The position numbers and the translations under genes are program-made. Under the pieces are notes generated by a model. It did no database searches and had not been told where the DNA came from. It saw nothing but the letters and a program-made list of their open reading frames with translations. From the NCBI GenBank assembly GCA_037179385.1, contig CM074181.1, forward strand, positions 52,573,486 through 52,637,485: a DNA stretch of 64,000 nt. Reading direction: 5' to 3'. Position 1 is the first letter of the stretch. Each line of letters opens with the position of its first letter. Source of the stretch: Holothuria scabra. Its lineage: Eukaryota > Echinodermata > Holothuroidea > Aspidochirotida > Holothuriidae. This document shows, piece by piece, positions 48,101 to 59,122 of this stretch.

Positions 48101-51100
48101 AATACTGTACTAGCGGTGATCAAAGAATGTAAAAACTGACATGAGGTCATAAAGAAGGGCAGAAAGTGCACTGTAATGCAGAAATCAACTGTTTATATAC
48201 TAACATCAGGGGGAGAAAAGGAAAATGATATAAATTGTCACTTCTTTCTGATAAATCACCAGAGCTGATTGCATTTGGCCATGATACCCTTTCAATGAAG
48301 AAAAGTTTTGGCTTACAGTATATCTTTACCCTTAGGATGTAGTGCCCCAGATACAGTATGAACTCATCCCTAGGCCAAAATGGCTATGCCCTTTACAATC
48401 CTGTCATGTGACAATTAAAAATTAAACAATGATGGACGGTGTATTAGCACATGATAATAAACGATCAGAGGGTGAAAGCAAGTGATACACCAAGGCACAG
48501 CCAAATGCATCCAGCCATACGCATACAAGACTAGGGTGCAGGGAGAACACTCGCCCTCCCTATTCGTGCAAAAACAGCTGGTCCATTTGGGCAAAACATG
48601 ATGAATGGTGCCATTATTTGGGCAAAATTGCTCTTGCCCCCTAAAAATTACCCCTCCCCCCCGGCCATGTACGCTTATGCATCCAGCGAAAAGGTCCATA
48701 CAACCCCTGAGAGTTCATTATCCTGTAGTACTGTAATGCACAGGTCCAGAGTTGTTGAACCTTGTTTCTTTCATACACAGTAATATTTCAATTTAAAAGA
48801 AAAGGAGATACATTTTTGGTGTAAATAACCACATTGAAATAGATTAGTTAATGACCTTAAATATCACACACCACTGGGAATATGCGCCTTCACAATTTAC
48901 AATTTCCCTGTTGCAACACAAAAACTTACTGTAGCCATTTGACTGTTGGTGATTAATTGCGAGACATTGTTTTATCAAAATTAATCCATTAAGGGTTCAA
49001 TTTCCCTTTAAGATCATTCAAGACTTTCAAAAATATATAAACCTCAATTTCTACTGCCATATTTTTTGAAAAGCTGTAGGACTAGTGTCACAAATTCACG
49101 ATTTTCTAGGTCCACAACTCGAAACTTTGACGGGCTGTTCACCAACATGTTGTGCATTATTAAATGTATCAGTTTTGTGAAGATGAGTATTGTAATGCCT
49201 TTTTAAGCTATGAGGGCAGGAGGTAAATACTGTTGCCTTACATTAAATTTGAGGTAGCTTGCATGGTGCGGTTGACGTGCTTTATATTCCAATCACTTTC
49301 CCTTCCCCTTCTTTTGGACTTCTATAATAATATCAATGTTGATAAATTATTTCTTGAGAATAAACGATGTTTAAAACTCTTTCCACATTTTTTGTCAAAG
49401 CTTCAGGGGGGTCACAGTAAATCAGGGCAAATGTCACCAAGCCTGTTGTGCAGAACGACCCTGTAAAAGATGTTAAATATCTTATGAAAAAAAACCTGGT
49501 TTTCCACAGTTTTAAATCATTTAAAGACTTGGGAATTCCCATACCACCATTTCTGACAAGGTTTGACAAATGCTGTCTCATATTTTACTTTTAAAAACTA
49601 CGCCATCACTAAAACATACGGTGCGCGAAACTCAAGGACATAAAATAACGTATTTTGAATATTTTCACGATCAAACAGTACTTTTTCAATTTCTATCCCC
49701 CCATTTCCTGTTTCATATCAAAATAATGTGGACAAATGAAAGATTTGCCTCTAATTTCTGTACTGTTTTAACTAAAAGGGGGAACTGCTGCAGGCATTTA
49801 CGAAGAAGTGCTGGAATGTGCCAAACTTTCATAAAACCATGCTACTACCCTGAGCAAAATGAAATAGTCCCCAAGATGATTTTATGCCAGGATAATAGAC
49901 AGTGACTGTTTGATCAACGTGCTGCAATGCATGATAGTTACATAAAATTTATCAATCACCCAGTACAAGGTGTATGGACACTTCACATACAAGACTGCAT
50001 GATCAAGTCTGGAGTCCTGGCGAGGTCATACTGAAAACTTTAAAATGGAACCTACTGCCATTGTGCTTGGAGCTCAGCATTAGCGATGGAGTAGGAAAAC
50101 AAGCCTGTGAGCCACAACTGCTAAAAAGGACAATTGGTTAGAAACCAGGCCAAAAACTCTAGTGAACTTACTTCACATGAGTTAACAGTGATCTGGGGTT
50201 TGCTGTTTACTGTCTTTTGCAGTACTGTATCTTTTGACAATGCTCTTGCTTTGATTAACATTCAATAGGCCCTTTTGTAAGTAGCAATTGCACAGGTTTG
50301 TGGGATAGAATTTTTATGTGCAAAAAGTACCATTGGCAAAAATGACTGGTGCTAATACAGTACAGTATACAGTACACAATTCTTTGAAAATAGCTATTTG
50401 GAGAAGGGTCTATAGATAGTTTTCATGTTTCAGTCACAATGGCAAAAATGAAAACTCTTTAAAGCTTACATCTAAATAATCTAGAGAGTAGGGCAGGGTA
50501 GGGGGAGTGAACACACATTAGGGTTTGACAAATTATACCCAATATGACAGTCTAGGCTATGGCAAAATTTACTCTGAAAAGTGCACTGCTTAATACCGTA
50601 CAGTGACATCTCTCCCCTTACCCACAGGTACAGTATCTCCGGCAAATGTTATCCACCAGTTCATAAAAGCCCATTGAAGGCAGGTTTGAGCAATTATACA
50701 CTGTAGTAATTCACAGAATATTGAGAGAAGGGCTAGCCTGTGAAAATGTTAAAGAATTAATAAATTCTGCTAAACACCACAGTTTACTAGAATAAACATT
50801 TGTTCAGCTATTTCATGGTACATACATTGTTGGGCACTTTGATTAGCCAAAGTTCTTTGTCATCATCCAGATCTTCTATGTTGAGTTGAAGTCTTTCATT
50901 AACCGAAGATTCTTCTTCAAAACCATCAGGAAAATTGAACCTCCTGTAAAATTTATAGAGTAATATAGATTTATCAGATCCCAAGGAAGAAGAAGAAAAT
51001 AAATAGTACATGGAATTTAGGGCTGTGCATTTTCGGTTAATTCACTATCCGTTTAACCGATTTTATTAACCGGCGGTTAACCGTTTAACCGAAAATGACG

Positions 51101-53785
51101 TAATGTTCACACAACAACAAAAAGTCAACATTTCCAGAGAGCGCCATCACTTTTGTACAGGAAAGTGCAAGTCTAAAATGGCGCCGTAAGTCATGTTCGC
51201 ACATGTAAGTATGTGGCAAAAATGTTGGTATTTTGCGCTGAGTTTATATCATCTTTTCACAGTAAAAACCCATCCTGCATTTACTGAAGCTTTCTTCAGA
51301 CCACGTGCACTTTTTAACATTCCACCAACTGTTGTATTCCCGCCTGACCCTACGTTATATTGTCAGTTATTTCATGAAACACTCCCACACCGCTGTTTTT
51401 TGATGCTGCTTGCTTGCGATGCATTGTTCAATACATGTACAGCGCTCACGTGTGTGTCATAGTAGCGATCTGTACAATTGCACTGTAAACGGCCCACCAG
51501 CCGCAAACAGCACAACAAAGCCCTATTTTCCTGCATAAATTAAGGAATTCCCAGCATTCCTAGCGTAAAGTTATTTACAGTAGGACTTATGGAATGTTAT
51601 CATATGACGTCGTTACGAACGTAAACAATTGAGCACGTGGTCCCATGCATACAGTAGACTTGCGTGCGTATCCGTTTTTACCATTAAAGAAGGGACCATG
51701 TTTTGCTCGGTGACATCATATGCACACGATCTATTGCAAAATTTGAATTGCCTCTGCATTGTGATTGGTTCAAATACGTTGCTTCTGAGCCAGCCAATCA
51801 CAACTCGCGCCATCGCCTATGGGATTTAGTGTGTGAAAATACCAGACCTCCGAACGAATTTCCCCATTGAGTTTGTGTTATGACGATCGCACTTTCCAGG
51901 CTTACATAGCCCGCCTGTGCAGCCGGCCAAGCCCCATGCTAAATTCACAAAGAAACGGCAGCACAAATCTCTGCGTACTTGGATTTTTCGGGGGTCTGAC
52001 TTAAGTGCATTTCATTTGCTGATTATTTTGAAACAAGACGGTAAGGTTTGGACAAGAAGTGGCAAAATTACGGGGATATTTATATCAGAAAGAAACCATA
52101 AGATAACGTTAATCTAGTCCATTTTTTGCTGTCCAAGACCGCTAAAAAATAGATCGTTCTTTTTACGTGCATCGTAGGGTTGACTTCTACAGTAAAGTAC
52201 TGTACATTGTCGCAACTACAACCCAGTCGGTTCAAAGAACTGCGTATGCTTATTCATAAAAGTCAACATGGAATGTTCCATTTTATATGATATTGGGCAA
52301 ACAACAAAATGACGGGAATTATCTGGTGCTAACGATCGTATTTTTACGGGTTAAATTTTTCCCAAATACTGCTACTAACAATGAAAAATAATGAAATTTA
52401 CGGAGGTGTAGCATGATAAAATATTTCGATTAGCTACAGTGGGAAGACTTATTCAAATATACTTTTGTGCCCTAATCATGGTCTCGCGGAGGTCTTATTG
52501 CCATAGAAATACAGGGCTTGGTAACTTTTGTTACAGCTCCCTGCTTGTCTTGTGGCTTTCTTTTCGCTTGGTAACCTCTGAAACATGCCGCTAATTTCTA
52601 AAGTTGTGCTTGGGTGTTGCTATTGAAGGGATTAGGAGACGAGCACACGAAGTTCTGCCAACGAAAGTAACAATGGGTGCGCCACTTGTCACTCATCATA
52701 ATGTACTTAATTCGGGGAGCTGCCAAGGAATTAATCCGTTCAATCGAACGGCCGATTTTAAAACTCTTTTTACAGTTATTGTTCGAGCGATAATTTGTGA
52801 GAAACTGACACTGTTTGTTGCGCGATGTTTGTGAAACAGTTTACCAACAAAGCCACCCCGCGGCGACTGAGTTATTGGCAATACAAAAACGGTTAATCTA
52901 TGAAGTGGAATGACGCACGAGTAACCGACGAGTCGGTCGGTTAACCGGTTAACCGATTAACCGATACAGCCCTAATGGAATTTCTTTTCGATAACATGCA
53001 AGAAATTCATACTGTTAAATTAATTTTGGAATCTTTTACTAAGTTTTGTGGAAAGTTTCCAATAGCTTTATTAAGCAACTATAATGTTTTGATGATGACA
53101 GGAAAACAACAGAAGATCACCAATCATAGACCAGTTACTGTGTGACCAATTCTGACGCTTATTATAGATGGCCCAATATGTTCAAGAAAAAAGGCACCAG
53201 TTACCAGTTTAAGGCAGTCCCAATTGCCCACAGCAGAAAAAGTGCAGAGATTGGACCTAAAGGTTTGTGGCCCTTATGTCTCCAGGGTCCTGTAAAATCA
53301 GAGCATTTTTACAGTGATCATAGGTATCAAAGTTAAGAAGTGGTGACAGCACTTTGAGTAAAGATGTGGTGAAATGGTTCTAAGTTTGATTCCAACTTTT
53401 CCCCAATCACCAATCCCCTTCAATTAAATAACATAAAGTCATTTTGTTTGTTGTAAACACAATCTTACAATTTATATAATGATTTAGCCGATCTCTAAAT
53501 CTACTCATCTATACTGTATGATAACAGATTGGATCTGCCTAAAAGAGTAACGTTTCAATTTATTGGTGGATATTTGCTGGGTTGCTTGAGTGGTGAGCTA
53601 CTGAATATTAAACTGTAAACTTGTGGTACACTTGCCCAAATGATTTCTTCATGTCTGGGCTGTTTCATCTAGGAATGGGGTTTGTGACAAGCATCTTTAA
53701 CTTCCTACTGATTTTAAAAATATTGAAAGTTGACTTACGGAGGAGGTTCAACAACTCTACCCTTCAAACTTAAATGGGGATGCAT
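36076..53785 (-). CDS. POLR1G: DNA-directed RNA polymerase I subunit RPA34 (POLR1G, PAF49/CD3EAP)
   Basis: RPA34 pairs with RPA49/PAF53 in a TFIIF-like heterodimer of RNA polymerase I that supports rRNA gene transcription in the nucleolus. Eight exons (53785-53739, 50943-50826, 47282-47169, 46704-46602, 42454-42320, 40158-40114, 38289-38102, 36150-36076) join in phase into 274 residues. The N-terminus has RFNFPDGF and DKELWLIKVP, the family hallmark. The middle has KFKFDLEG and MCAGALTVYASYQ (dimerisation-like fold), then TPPFMGHVTVREIP and LPTGLRQRYEPYG. The C-terminal third is Lys-rich (tracts of six to nine Lys) with acidic stretches, as expected for this subunit. The vertebrate protein is longer through repeated Lys-rich blocks. 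The start at 53785 gives a short leader (MHPHLSLKGRVVEPPP). Recognition is from family memory, not an alignment. Confidence 0.85.
36151..38101. other. POLR1G intron 7
   Basis: Contains the best-preserved family A TTAA MITE (36878-37182); otherwise AT-rich with nothing recognised. Confidence 0.6.
36878..37182. mobile_element. TTAA MITE, family A (best copy)
   Basis: TTAA AGGCCCAGTTCTCTCACC at the left, GGGGTGAGAAGTTTGGCCCT TTAA (inverted) at the right, with an inner GTACC-CCT-GTACC hairpin near the right end. Confidence 0.82.
38102..38289 (-). CDS. POLR1G: POLR1G exon 7
   Basis: Acceptor GACCTCGCAG|AT, donor AAAAG|GTAATG. Encodes SSPL, nine Lys, SNPIDTNDEVDES and an acidic stretch DTSVEDLEDVVKEGEEDEL. 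188 nt, phase 1 to 0. Confidence 0.85.
38290..40113. other. POLR1G intron 6
   Basis: Starts with a T13G11 tract (38453-38476) extended by G-rich sequence to about 38510. Nothing else recognised. Confidence 0.55.
38453..38476. repeat. T-run/G-run tract
   Basis: Thirteen T then eleven G, followed by more G-rich sequence. Confidence 0.95.
40114..40158 (-). CDS. POLR1G: POLR1G exon 6
   Basis: 45 nt: acceptor CTCTTTCAG|AT, donor GGAG|GTACGT. Encodes EVRRKKRKAKAHEG, basic, possibly a nuclear or nucleolar localisation signal. Confidence 0.8.
41234..42054. mobile_element. TTAA element, family C, about 820 bp
   Basis: TIRs TTAAGCCCCTGTCACACTA at the left and TAGTGTGACAGGGGCTTTAA at the right (inverted). 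The interior is GC-richer than its surroundings with many CTGCAGGCA/GTTGCC variants. No transposase frame. Target TTAA with one slipped base on the right. Confidence 0.8.
42216..42249. repeat. T-run/G-run tract
   Basis: About nineteen T (one C) followed by fifteen G. Confidence 0.95.
42320..42454 (-). CDS. POLR1G: POLR1G exon 5
   Basis: Acceptor TTTTCACCAG|CT, donor TCTA|GTAAGT. Encodes PPFMGHVTVREIP, then LPEVSIPSSPPSPRVTLPTG and LRQRYEPYGS, corresponding to the Pro-rich strand before the Lys-rich tail. Confidence 0.85.
42455..46601. other. POLR1G intron 4
   Basis: Contains a G12 tract (about 42710), a hAT-related fragment (43150-43257) and a short GGGTACCC palindrome group (44325-44370). 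No exon recognised. Confidence 0.55.
43150..43257. mobile_element. hAT-related fragment
   Basis: CTAAGCAAAGCACCACCATC and TCAGGTTGCAGGAAATGGCA match 8996-9103 and the interior of the 60297-61784 element. Confidence 0.5.
46602..46704 (-). CDS. POLR1G: POLR1G exon 4 (proposed)
   Basis: Encodes INWGKGVNGLSGNLFCKDSG, then KMCAGALTVYASYQ. Donor CAGA|GTGAGC gives phase 1, exactly what exon 5 requires. The acceptor GATAAG|ATA is weak, so the 5' border is the least certain border of this gene. Confidence 0.65.
46825..47030 (+). mobile_element. SINE, body nearly complete
   Basis: TGACTCCTGGCCTGGTCATA (end of tRNA head), CTGCCATTGTGCTCAGAGC, CAAGCCAGTGAAC, TAAATCAACTGGTTAGGAAA, ending AACCTCAACTAACTAAC. 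It overlaps POLR1G intron 3 (46705-47168), which is otherwise featureless. Confidence 0.7.
47169..47282 (-). CDS. POLR1G: POLR1G exon 3
   Basis: Acceptor CTTTTCAG|TTT, donor CAG|GTGACT. 38 codons in phase 0: FECGTDKKFKFDLEG, then QYQVTAKKLQGSSQ. An alternative donor (TATCAG|GTGACT) lies 24 nt earlier. Confidence 0.8.
47349..47618. mobile_element. TTAA MITE, family B (decayed)
   Basis: AAAATGCAGTCACTCAAC at the left, TTGAGGTGACTGCTCTTG at the right; interior TGATTGGCTCTTGGGAGTCA matches the 20720 copy. Confidence 0.6.
49998..50165 (+). mobile_element. SINE fragment
   Basis: GGAGTCCTGGCGAGGTCATA, CTACTGCCATTGTGCTTGG, AGCTCAGCATTAGCGATGG, AATTGGTTAGAAACC. Confidence 0.65.
50826..50943 (-). CDS. 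POLR1G: POLR1G exon 2
   Basis: Acceptor TTTTACAG|G, donor AAT|GTATGT. Encodes RFNFPDGFEEESSVNERLQL, then DKELWLIKVPNN, the most diagnostic part of the protein. Confidence 0.9.
50944..53738. other. POLR1G intron 1
   Basis: Seventy percent of this intron is the hAT element at 51018-52974. The rest (52983-53738) shows nothing recognisable. Confidence 0.65.
51018..52974. mobile_element. Non-autonomous hAT-type transposon, 1957 bp
   Basis: Perfect 8 bp duplication ATGGAATT (51010-51017, 52975-52982). TIRs: TAGGGCTGTGCATTTTCGG at the left; ACCGATACAGCCCTA at the right (inverted). Both ends are followed by runs of GGTTAACCG palindromes. No transposase frame visible. It begins 74 bp upstream of the POLR1G exon 2 acceptor. 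Confidence 0.9.
53739..53785 (-). CDS. POLR1G: POLR1G exon 1 (proposed start)
   Basis: ATG in AAGCAATGC, then HPHLSLKGRVVEPP; donor CC|GTAAGT leaves two bases that make Pro with exon 2. Just upstream on this strand are TGACGTC- and CCAAT-like boxes. The peptide is too short to confirm by itself. Confidence 0.65.
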
Positions 53786-53803
53786 TGCTTGGGGTTCTTG
53801 TCC

Positions 53804-53819
53804 TGACGTCTCTTATTGG
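53804..53819 (-). promoter_or_regulatory. Candidate POLR1G promoter boxes
   Basis: On the minus strand CCAAT (53819-53815) and AGACGTCA (53811-53804, CRE-like) lie 18-34 bp upstream of the proposed ATG. Proximity to the start is suggestive only; with the boxes this close, the 5' UTR would be very short or the real start further in. Confidence 0.35.
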
Positions 53820-56399
53820 CTGTTCTATGGGAACCATCTATGGACTCAATGACAGAAAGTTTTGTAAGTTTACAGAACCTGAAATGAAAGTAGAAAAGGC
53901 AAGGTTACAGTCAGTCTCATTCTGTTCTGTAGGATGCTGATATACAATAGTAATCCTTCATTGCTCTGTCAAATGCTTTCTTATCACTTCATACAGATGC
54001 CGTAACATTTTGGCAAAAAAAAAAAGGAAAAAAAAAACAAAAAACAAACAAACAAAAAAAAACAATAACAGTATAAAAGTACGGCAGCAGGCATACTGTT
54101 CAACTGATTGCAGATGACATTTACACCACATTAAACAAGCTCTGTAATTGGTAAAGAGTATGTGGAGCTAATTCTGCATTGCTGAGCTTGTTGAGTTTGT
54201 TGAGTTTGAGTTTTTATCCTGTCCAAAAATGAACCAGCAACAGAGAGTAAAGTACAGTATGTACTATGTAGACCATGGGAAAGATTTCTTTAAATAGCCT
54301 ACCTATCAACTGAAGTCTCAGTTAGTTCAAAAAGTTCACAGTACTTAGCTTCATTTTTTCTAAGCCAATCACAGCCCTTATTTCACATATGACCTTAATG
54401 TTGTCTACAATTTGATATATGCTTGTACCCCATACTTTCATTTTTTTCTTTGTGGAAATGCTACACAGTATTTATTAGGTTACGAAAGCATTTAACGCTG
54501 TACAGTGAGCAGGGTTGGAACCTCTGTTTGAAAATACAAACTTTTCCACTTAATAATAATTGTTTAAAAAACCCTGAATAATGATTCAAAAATTTATGAC
54601 CATTATAGAAACCAGACTTTTTAGACATACTGTAAATTTCTACAATACTTTGGTCTAGATCAAACAAAGCACTCAATTATATAAATAAAATGTGGCAGAT
54701 TCAAATTAGGCAAGCAAATTTTGGAAAATTCAATGCAGGTCATGATCTATAGTGACTATCTGAACTTTTAAGGGCTAACTAGTGCAAGGGCTGCTCACGG
54801 ACTTATATACATGAGCAGAGCATGTAAAGTGTACGTCTTATCTGTGGATGGTCGCCACTGACTGGGACAAAAAAAGGCACACCAAGATGGCCGCCATGAA
54901 GCTAAATTGTTTGATTTGACGACGACTCTGTAATAATTTAAGCAAAGGTTGAACTTAAACAGATTCAACAAAAACAGGAAAAAATATGATATTCCTGCTA
55001 TACGTGAAGTGATTTTGACCTTGACTTGCCAAATTTCAAAAATATTTCAACTTTCTTTCAGGGTCTGGGAATTGACTTGAGCAAGTCCAAACTTTTACAC
55101 AAAACCATAGCAGACAGCCATCTTGGTGCGCTTTTTCTCACATGTAAGGTAGCGACAATCTACCATGTAGTATGCCCTGTCCATGCACAGGAAGTCCGTG
55201 GGGCTGCTACTGTAATTTCAGTACTTATCCCTAATTCCTGCCACACAGTCAACATTAACAGTAAATTGAAAATCAGGAAAAGGAAAAACAAACAACGTGC
55301 ATGGAGAAGTTAACACTATCTACTTTTATGATACAAGACTGCAATTCATCTTGATTCATCGTAGGCACTTTGTAGTTGCTTGTCAAGTTGTCTGACTTTA
55401 CAAAGGCACTGACTGACTGAGAGATGTAAGGACCATTCTTAATAGCAATGTGCAAGGCTTGACAAGAAAAATTAAATTAAATTAAATGCAACTAATTTGG
55501 GTAAAGACAGACCTAGATATGTAGAGACCTGTTTTGGCTTCAGTGTGAACAAAAACAATGCATTTGGTTTGGTATTTAGTTCCACAGCTTAGGCTGATCC
55601 TTTTGCTACAGTGAAAGGGAAGAATTTTCATCAGTGTGCAAAATTTGACAGTGCGTGAAATCCGGTTTATTTATTATGCAACTTCAAATTCTGCAAACTG
55701 TGACATCACAACACAAAGCCATCTCCTACTTCCATGCAGGGAATGTGGAAGTTCTATGAATGTTACTCATTTAACCACTGCTCATTGTGCACAAGGACAC
55801 TTTTTAGGCCCTACAGTTAACAGTTTGAACACACACACAAATGCTTGCACTCCAAGTGACTTTTTGCCCATCTAGGCCTAGGCCTATAACAAACGGTGGC
55901 TGGTTCCCACCAATCTCTATAAATATACCTGGATAAGGCATCACCTATAGTATGCAAGCCTGTGCAGCCAGTTGAATTAAGTCACCGCAAAAACGCGCTG
56001 GCAGACATACCACTCCCATTGTTACGTAGCATGTAACAAGGCAGTACGTACACCAGTGTGCATTTTGAGTGATTATGCTTGTCCCGGCTATCAAACCAAT
56101 CAATCCGGTGGGGACAATTAGACGAAAAGGGAGAGGACGTTTATACATCTATGACTAAAAGGGACACAACTGCAGGGAAATAAAGGCTCAATCGCGTGTG
56201 GGGGCCCAGGGAACGTAACTCTGTGTGGGCCCTGGGCCTGCACACAAATGCCCAAAAGTACATTTACTGTAGGAATACTTGACACTGTACCAGAACACCT
56301 AAGGTAAATACTTTAAATATGAGGCCAGGGCATGTGCTCCTTATAATCCGTTAGTATGTCCACCATATAAGGATGGCCTCACCAGAGTGCCCAGGCCCA

Positions 56400-56990
56400 T
56401 GGCTTATTTGAGGGTATTGTGGTTTTCTTTCATGCATGTGGAGCATGGACTAATTTATAATTGGACCCAGCCAGCTTTGGTTGGACAATTTGCCATGCAT
56501 TAAACCAGCGGGATGAGCATTAGGACATGTGAAGCTCATGGTGCATCAAGTCCACTGAATAGTTTGCTTGATCCTTGAAACCTACATGGGTTCCATGTGA
56601 ATGAAACCACATGGGAACCTTATGGGTCCGACATGGACCAAACATATGCAACCACATGACTTTGCACCCTAGATTTATAAGGGGCCCATGTGGGCCCACC
56701 GTCGTCAATATAACCCATATGGAATAGTTCTGGGCCCTGTATACAAATTTACCCTCATGGGCCCCAGAAAATCCCATATGGGTCATATAGGATAGCTCAT
56801 TATGTGCCTCTTATGAACCTTGAGTAAAATATACCATATGGTTCCCATACGTTTGGTCCAGATGAGAACCAAGGTTCCCATATTGAAATATCATGCCTAG
56901 TTGTTACAGGCCCTATTATTCACAAGGGGCCCATATGCCAACGTAACCCATATGGGATATGCCGCATATGAGCCCAGATCTATCACTTAT
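56400..56990. repeat. Block rich in CATATGG/GGGCCC motifs
   Basis: ACCCATATGG, CCCATATGGG, GGGGCCCATGTGGGCCC and relatives recur in both orientations. Probably a decayed palindromic element; termini not found. Confidence 0.5.
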
Positions 56991-57296
56991 ATCACCAAAT
57001 ATCGCCTGTGGTCAACAATGGGCTACCGGAATAGATGGAGCATTAACCCACTTTATTGTAATAGCCTAAGCCTACACGACAAAGACCTTATCTGAACCCG
57101 AAAATCAAATAGCTATCTCCTTCTTTGCCTTGTGAGAAGTATATCATTTAAAACACTTATCGTTCTGTCGTGCTGACGGAAGCCCGAAATTTGGGAGTGA
57201 TAAAATGACGGACCTGTGGCTTCAAAAATCAAGCGGTATCCTGGTTTATTTATAGAGATTGGTGCTGTCCTCATGCAACCACAGAAGACCTGTTAG

Positions 57297-57510
57297 CCAT
57301 ACTGGAAAGTAAGTCCTTTCACAGAAAGATCTTTGGCGTACACAAATGTACGCCAACGAATTTGGCGTACGGCATACCCAGCTGCTACAGGGAAAATTAC
57401 AAGAGTTGGCATACAATGGCAACAATTGCTGTGGCGTATAGGCCCTAATTCCAAACACCTCCACCTTGGCATGATTCTTTTCTGTATGGCAAATGTACTT
57501 TTCGGTGTGG
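57297..57510. mobile_element. hAT-type MITE, 214 bp, second copy
   Basis: CCATACTGGAAAGTA at the left, TACTTTTCGGTGTGG at the right, flanked by CCTGTTAG and CCTGTAAG (7 of 8 bp duplicate). Reverse complement of the 20356-20544 copy: AATTACAAGAGTTGGCATAC matches its inverted interior. Confidence 0.85.
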
Positions 57511-58420
57511 CCTGTAAGGCTATGCGGTATACTATTGGTAGTCCACACTATCCAAGTTCTTACTATCCTAATTATGCTAAGGACTAGTCCTCAGTAAAGG
57601 ACTATGTATGGACGGTCACATAATTGCTCCCTATACATAGTCCTTACTCCTGTGATTCCACGGTTGCTGGTCTTCGACAGCACTATACTGGGTCAAAATT
57701 ATTTTTTTCTTATAGCAAAGGTAGGACCTAAAATGTTAACTTGCTATCATAAATTACCTTTTCCAAATCCAGTTCAACTATTGCAACTATTTTTGATGAC
57801 TTGAAACCTCTAAAAAGGTCTGAAAATTCGGAATAAAAACATCAACTTTGCAACTTCCGAAAATTTACTGTAGCGTTCGAAATATTTGTTTACATTAGAA
57901 CACTCATGCATATTACTGTGACATCACTACGAATGTTAGAGTTTGCCGTTTAGTATAAGGCCCTATGGTAAGTCCACTGTGCAAGTTTCCCACATTGACG
58001 TAACAGTCACACTCATTAGCATATTGTTGTAAACAAAGTTCCAAAGTCACGTAGTAAAGTAAGGAAATTCTACTGCCCTAAAAAGTTGGTGATTTCATTC
58101 CAAAGTTTTGACCCTTTCCGGAAGATCTCAGTGATCAAAAAGGGTTTGGTTGTGCCTTTTAGACTTGTAGAAGGATAGTTATGGCATCAAATGAGTGTTT
58201 TAGGTCAACAATTTGCTGTCAGAAGAAAGTTAATTTCCACGTTAAAACTTCCACCGATCATCCCGCTTGTTAAAACAGTTGGCGTAAGGACTGTGTATAG
58301 TGAGTAAAGCGAACAACCAGTCCTTAGCTAAGGACATGGGCTAGTGGTACATAGTCAAAGGATTATTAGCAGCCATACAAAAGCTGGTTCCTACTAACAT
58401 TAATCAGGACTAGGCCTATC

Positions 58421-58733
58421 TTAAAGGGCCAAACCTCTCACCCCAAACTACAATTTTGGTACCCGGGTACCGAAATTCTCAATTGGCTCAGCTCTTTGAT
58501 TGACAGCTAATTCAAACAATGCAGAGTGCCAAAGCTAGGCCTATATTACACAGCATGAATGGTACTGAGACAGAGTGTTTTGAAATTTAGGCCTAGTTTT
58601 TCTATACTCCCCCTGAAGCAATAAACTGAGATTGTGTCTGGATGAGGATGAATTTCAGACAATTGTGGGAGGGGCTTCATTAAGAAGGTTAGGACAATTG
58701 GTACTTTTTGGGGTGAGAGAACTGGGCGTTTAA
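58421..58733. mobile_element. TTAA MITE, family A (inverted)
   Basis: TTAAAGGGCCAAACCTCTCA at the left, GGGGTGAGAGAACTGGGCG then TTTAA at the right; reverse complement of the 36878 copy, including a GGTACC hairpin near its end. Confidence 0.8.
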
Positions 58734-58939
58734 GTTTGGTCTATCAAGCTGTAGTGTAGGCCTATGGGCATATAGCCTAAAAATTAACAAAGAGTAACGT
58801 TAGAACCTATTGCGCGAACACTATCGACAGAAGATTGAGAAGAATTTGGTAAGAATTTGCAAACTTCGACGACCACCCTTTGATTCTTTCGAATAACAAA
58901 TCTTTTCGCATAATTATACTACCTTTTTACAAACCAGGG

Positions 58940-59122
58940 AACAAGCCACCCTTCTCGTGCCCTTGCCCAAGGAAAATTTCACAGCTATCGAGCACGAATC
59001 CTCGGAACTGAATATAGACCAGCGAAGCTCCAGCTGCATGAACATCATGCTTACGATCCGACCCAAGACATCAGTACAGCGCCAAAGCTGGCGCAAGATT
59101 GGCCACTCTCGCATCATGAAGG
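58940..59122 (+). CDS. Possible orphan exon, unidentified
   Basis: A segment with acceptor-like CTTTTTACAAACCAG before it and donor-like GAAG|GTAGCG after it. One frame reads GTSHPSRALAQGKFHSYRAR, then ILGTEYRPAKLQLHEHHAY and KLAQDWPLSHHE with no stop. The segment is richer in GC and CpG than its surroundings. Another plus frame is open over the 3' part, and an opposite-strand frame (59117-58914) is open throughout, so the coding strand is unclear. I do not recognise the protein; it could equally be a repeat or pseudogene remnant. Confidence 0.25.

Larger units (their letters stand above)
47283..50825. other. POLR1G intron 2
   Basis: Contains a family B MITE (47349-47618) and a SINE (49998-50165). 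Non-coding elsewhere. Confidence 0.6.

Noticed and set aside
48415..48699. 94-codon minus-strand frame
   Set aside because: No family features, Cys/Trp-rich without pattern, in a region with other-strand frames of equal length; probably chance or repeat.
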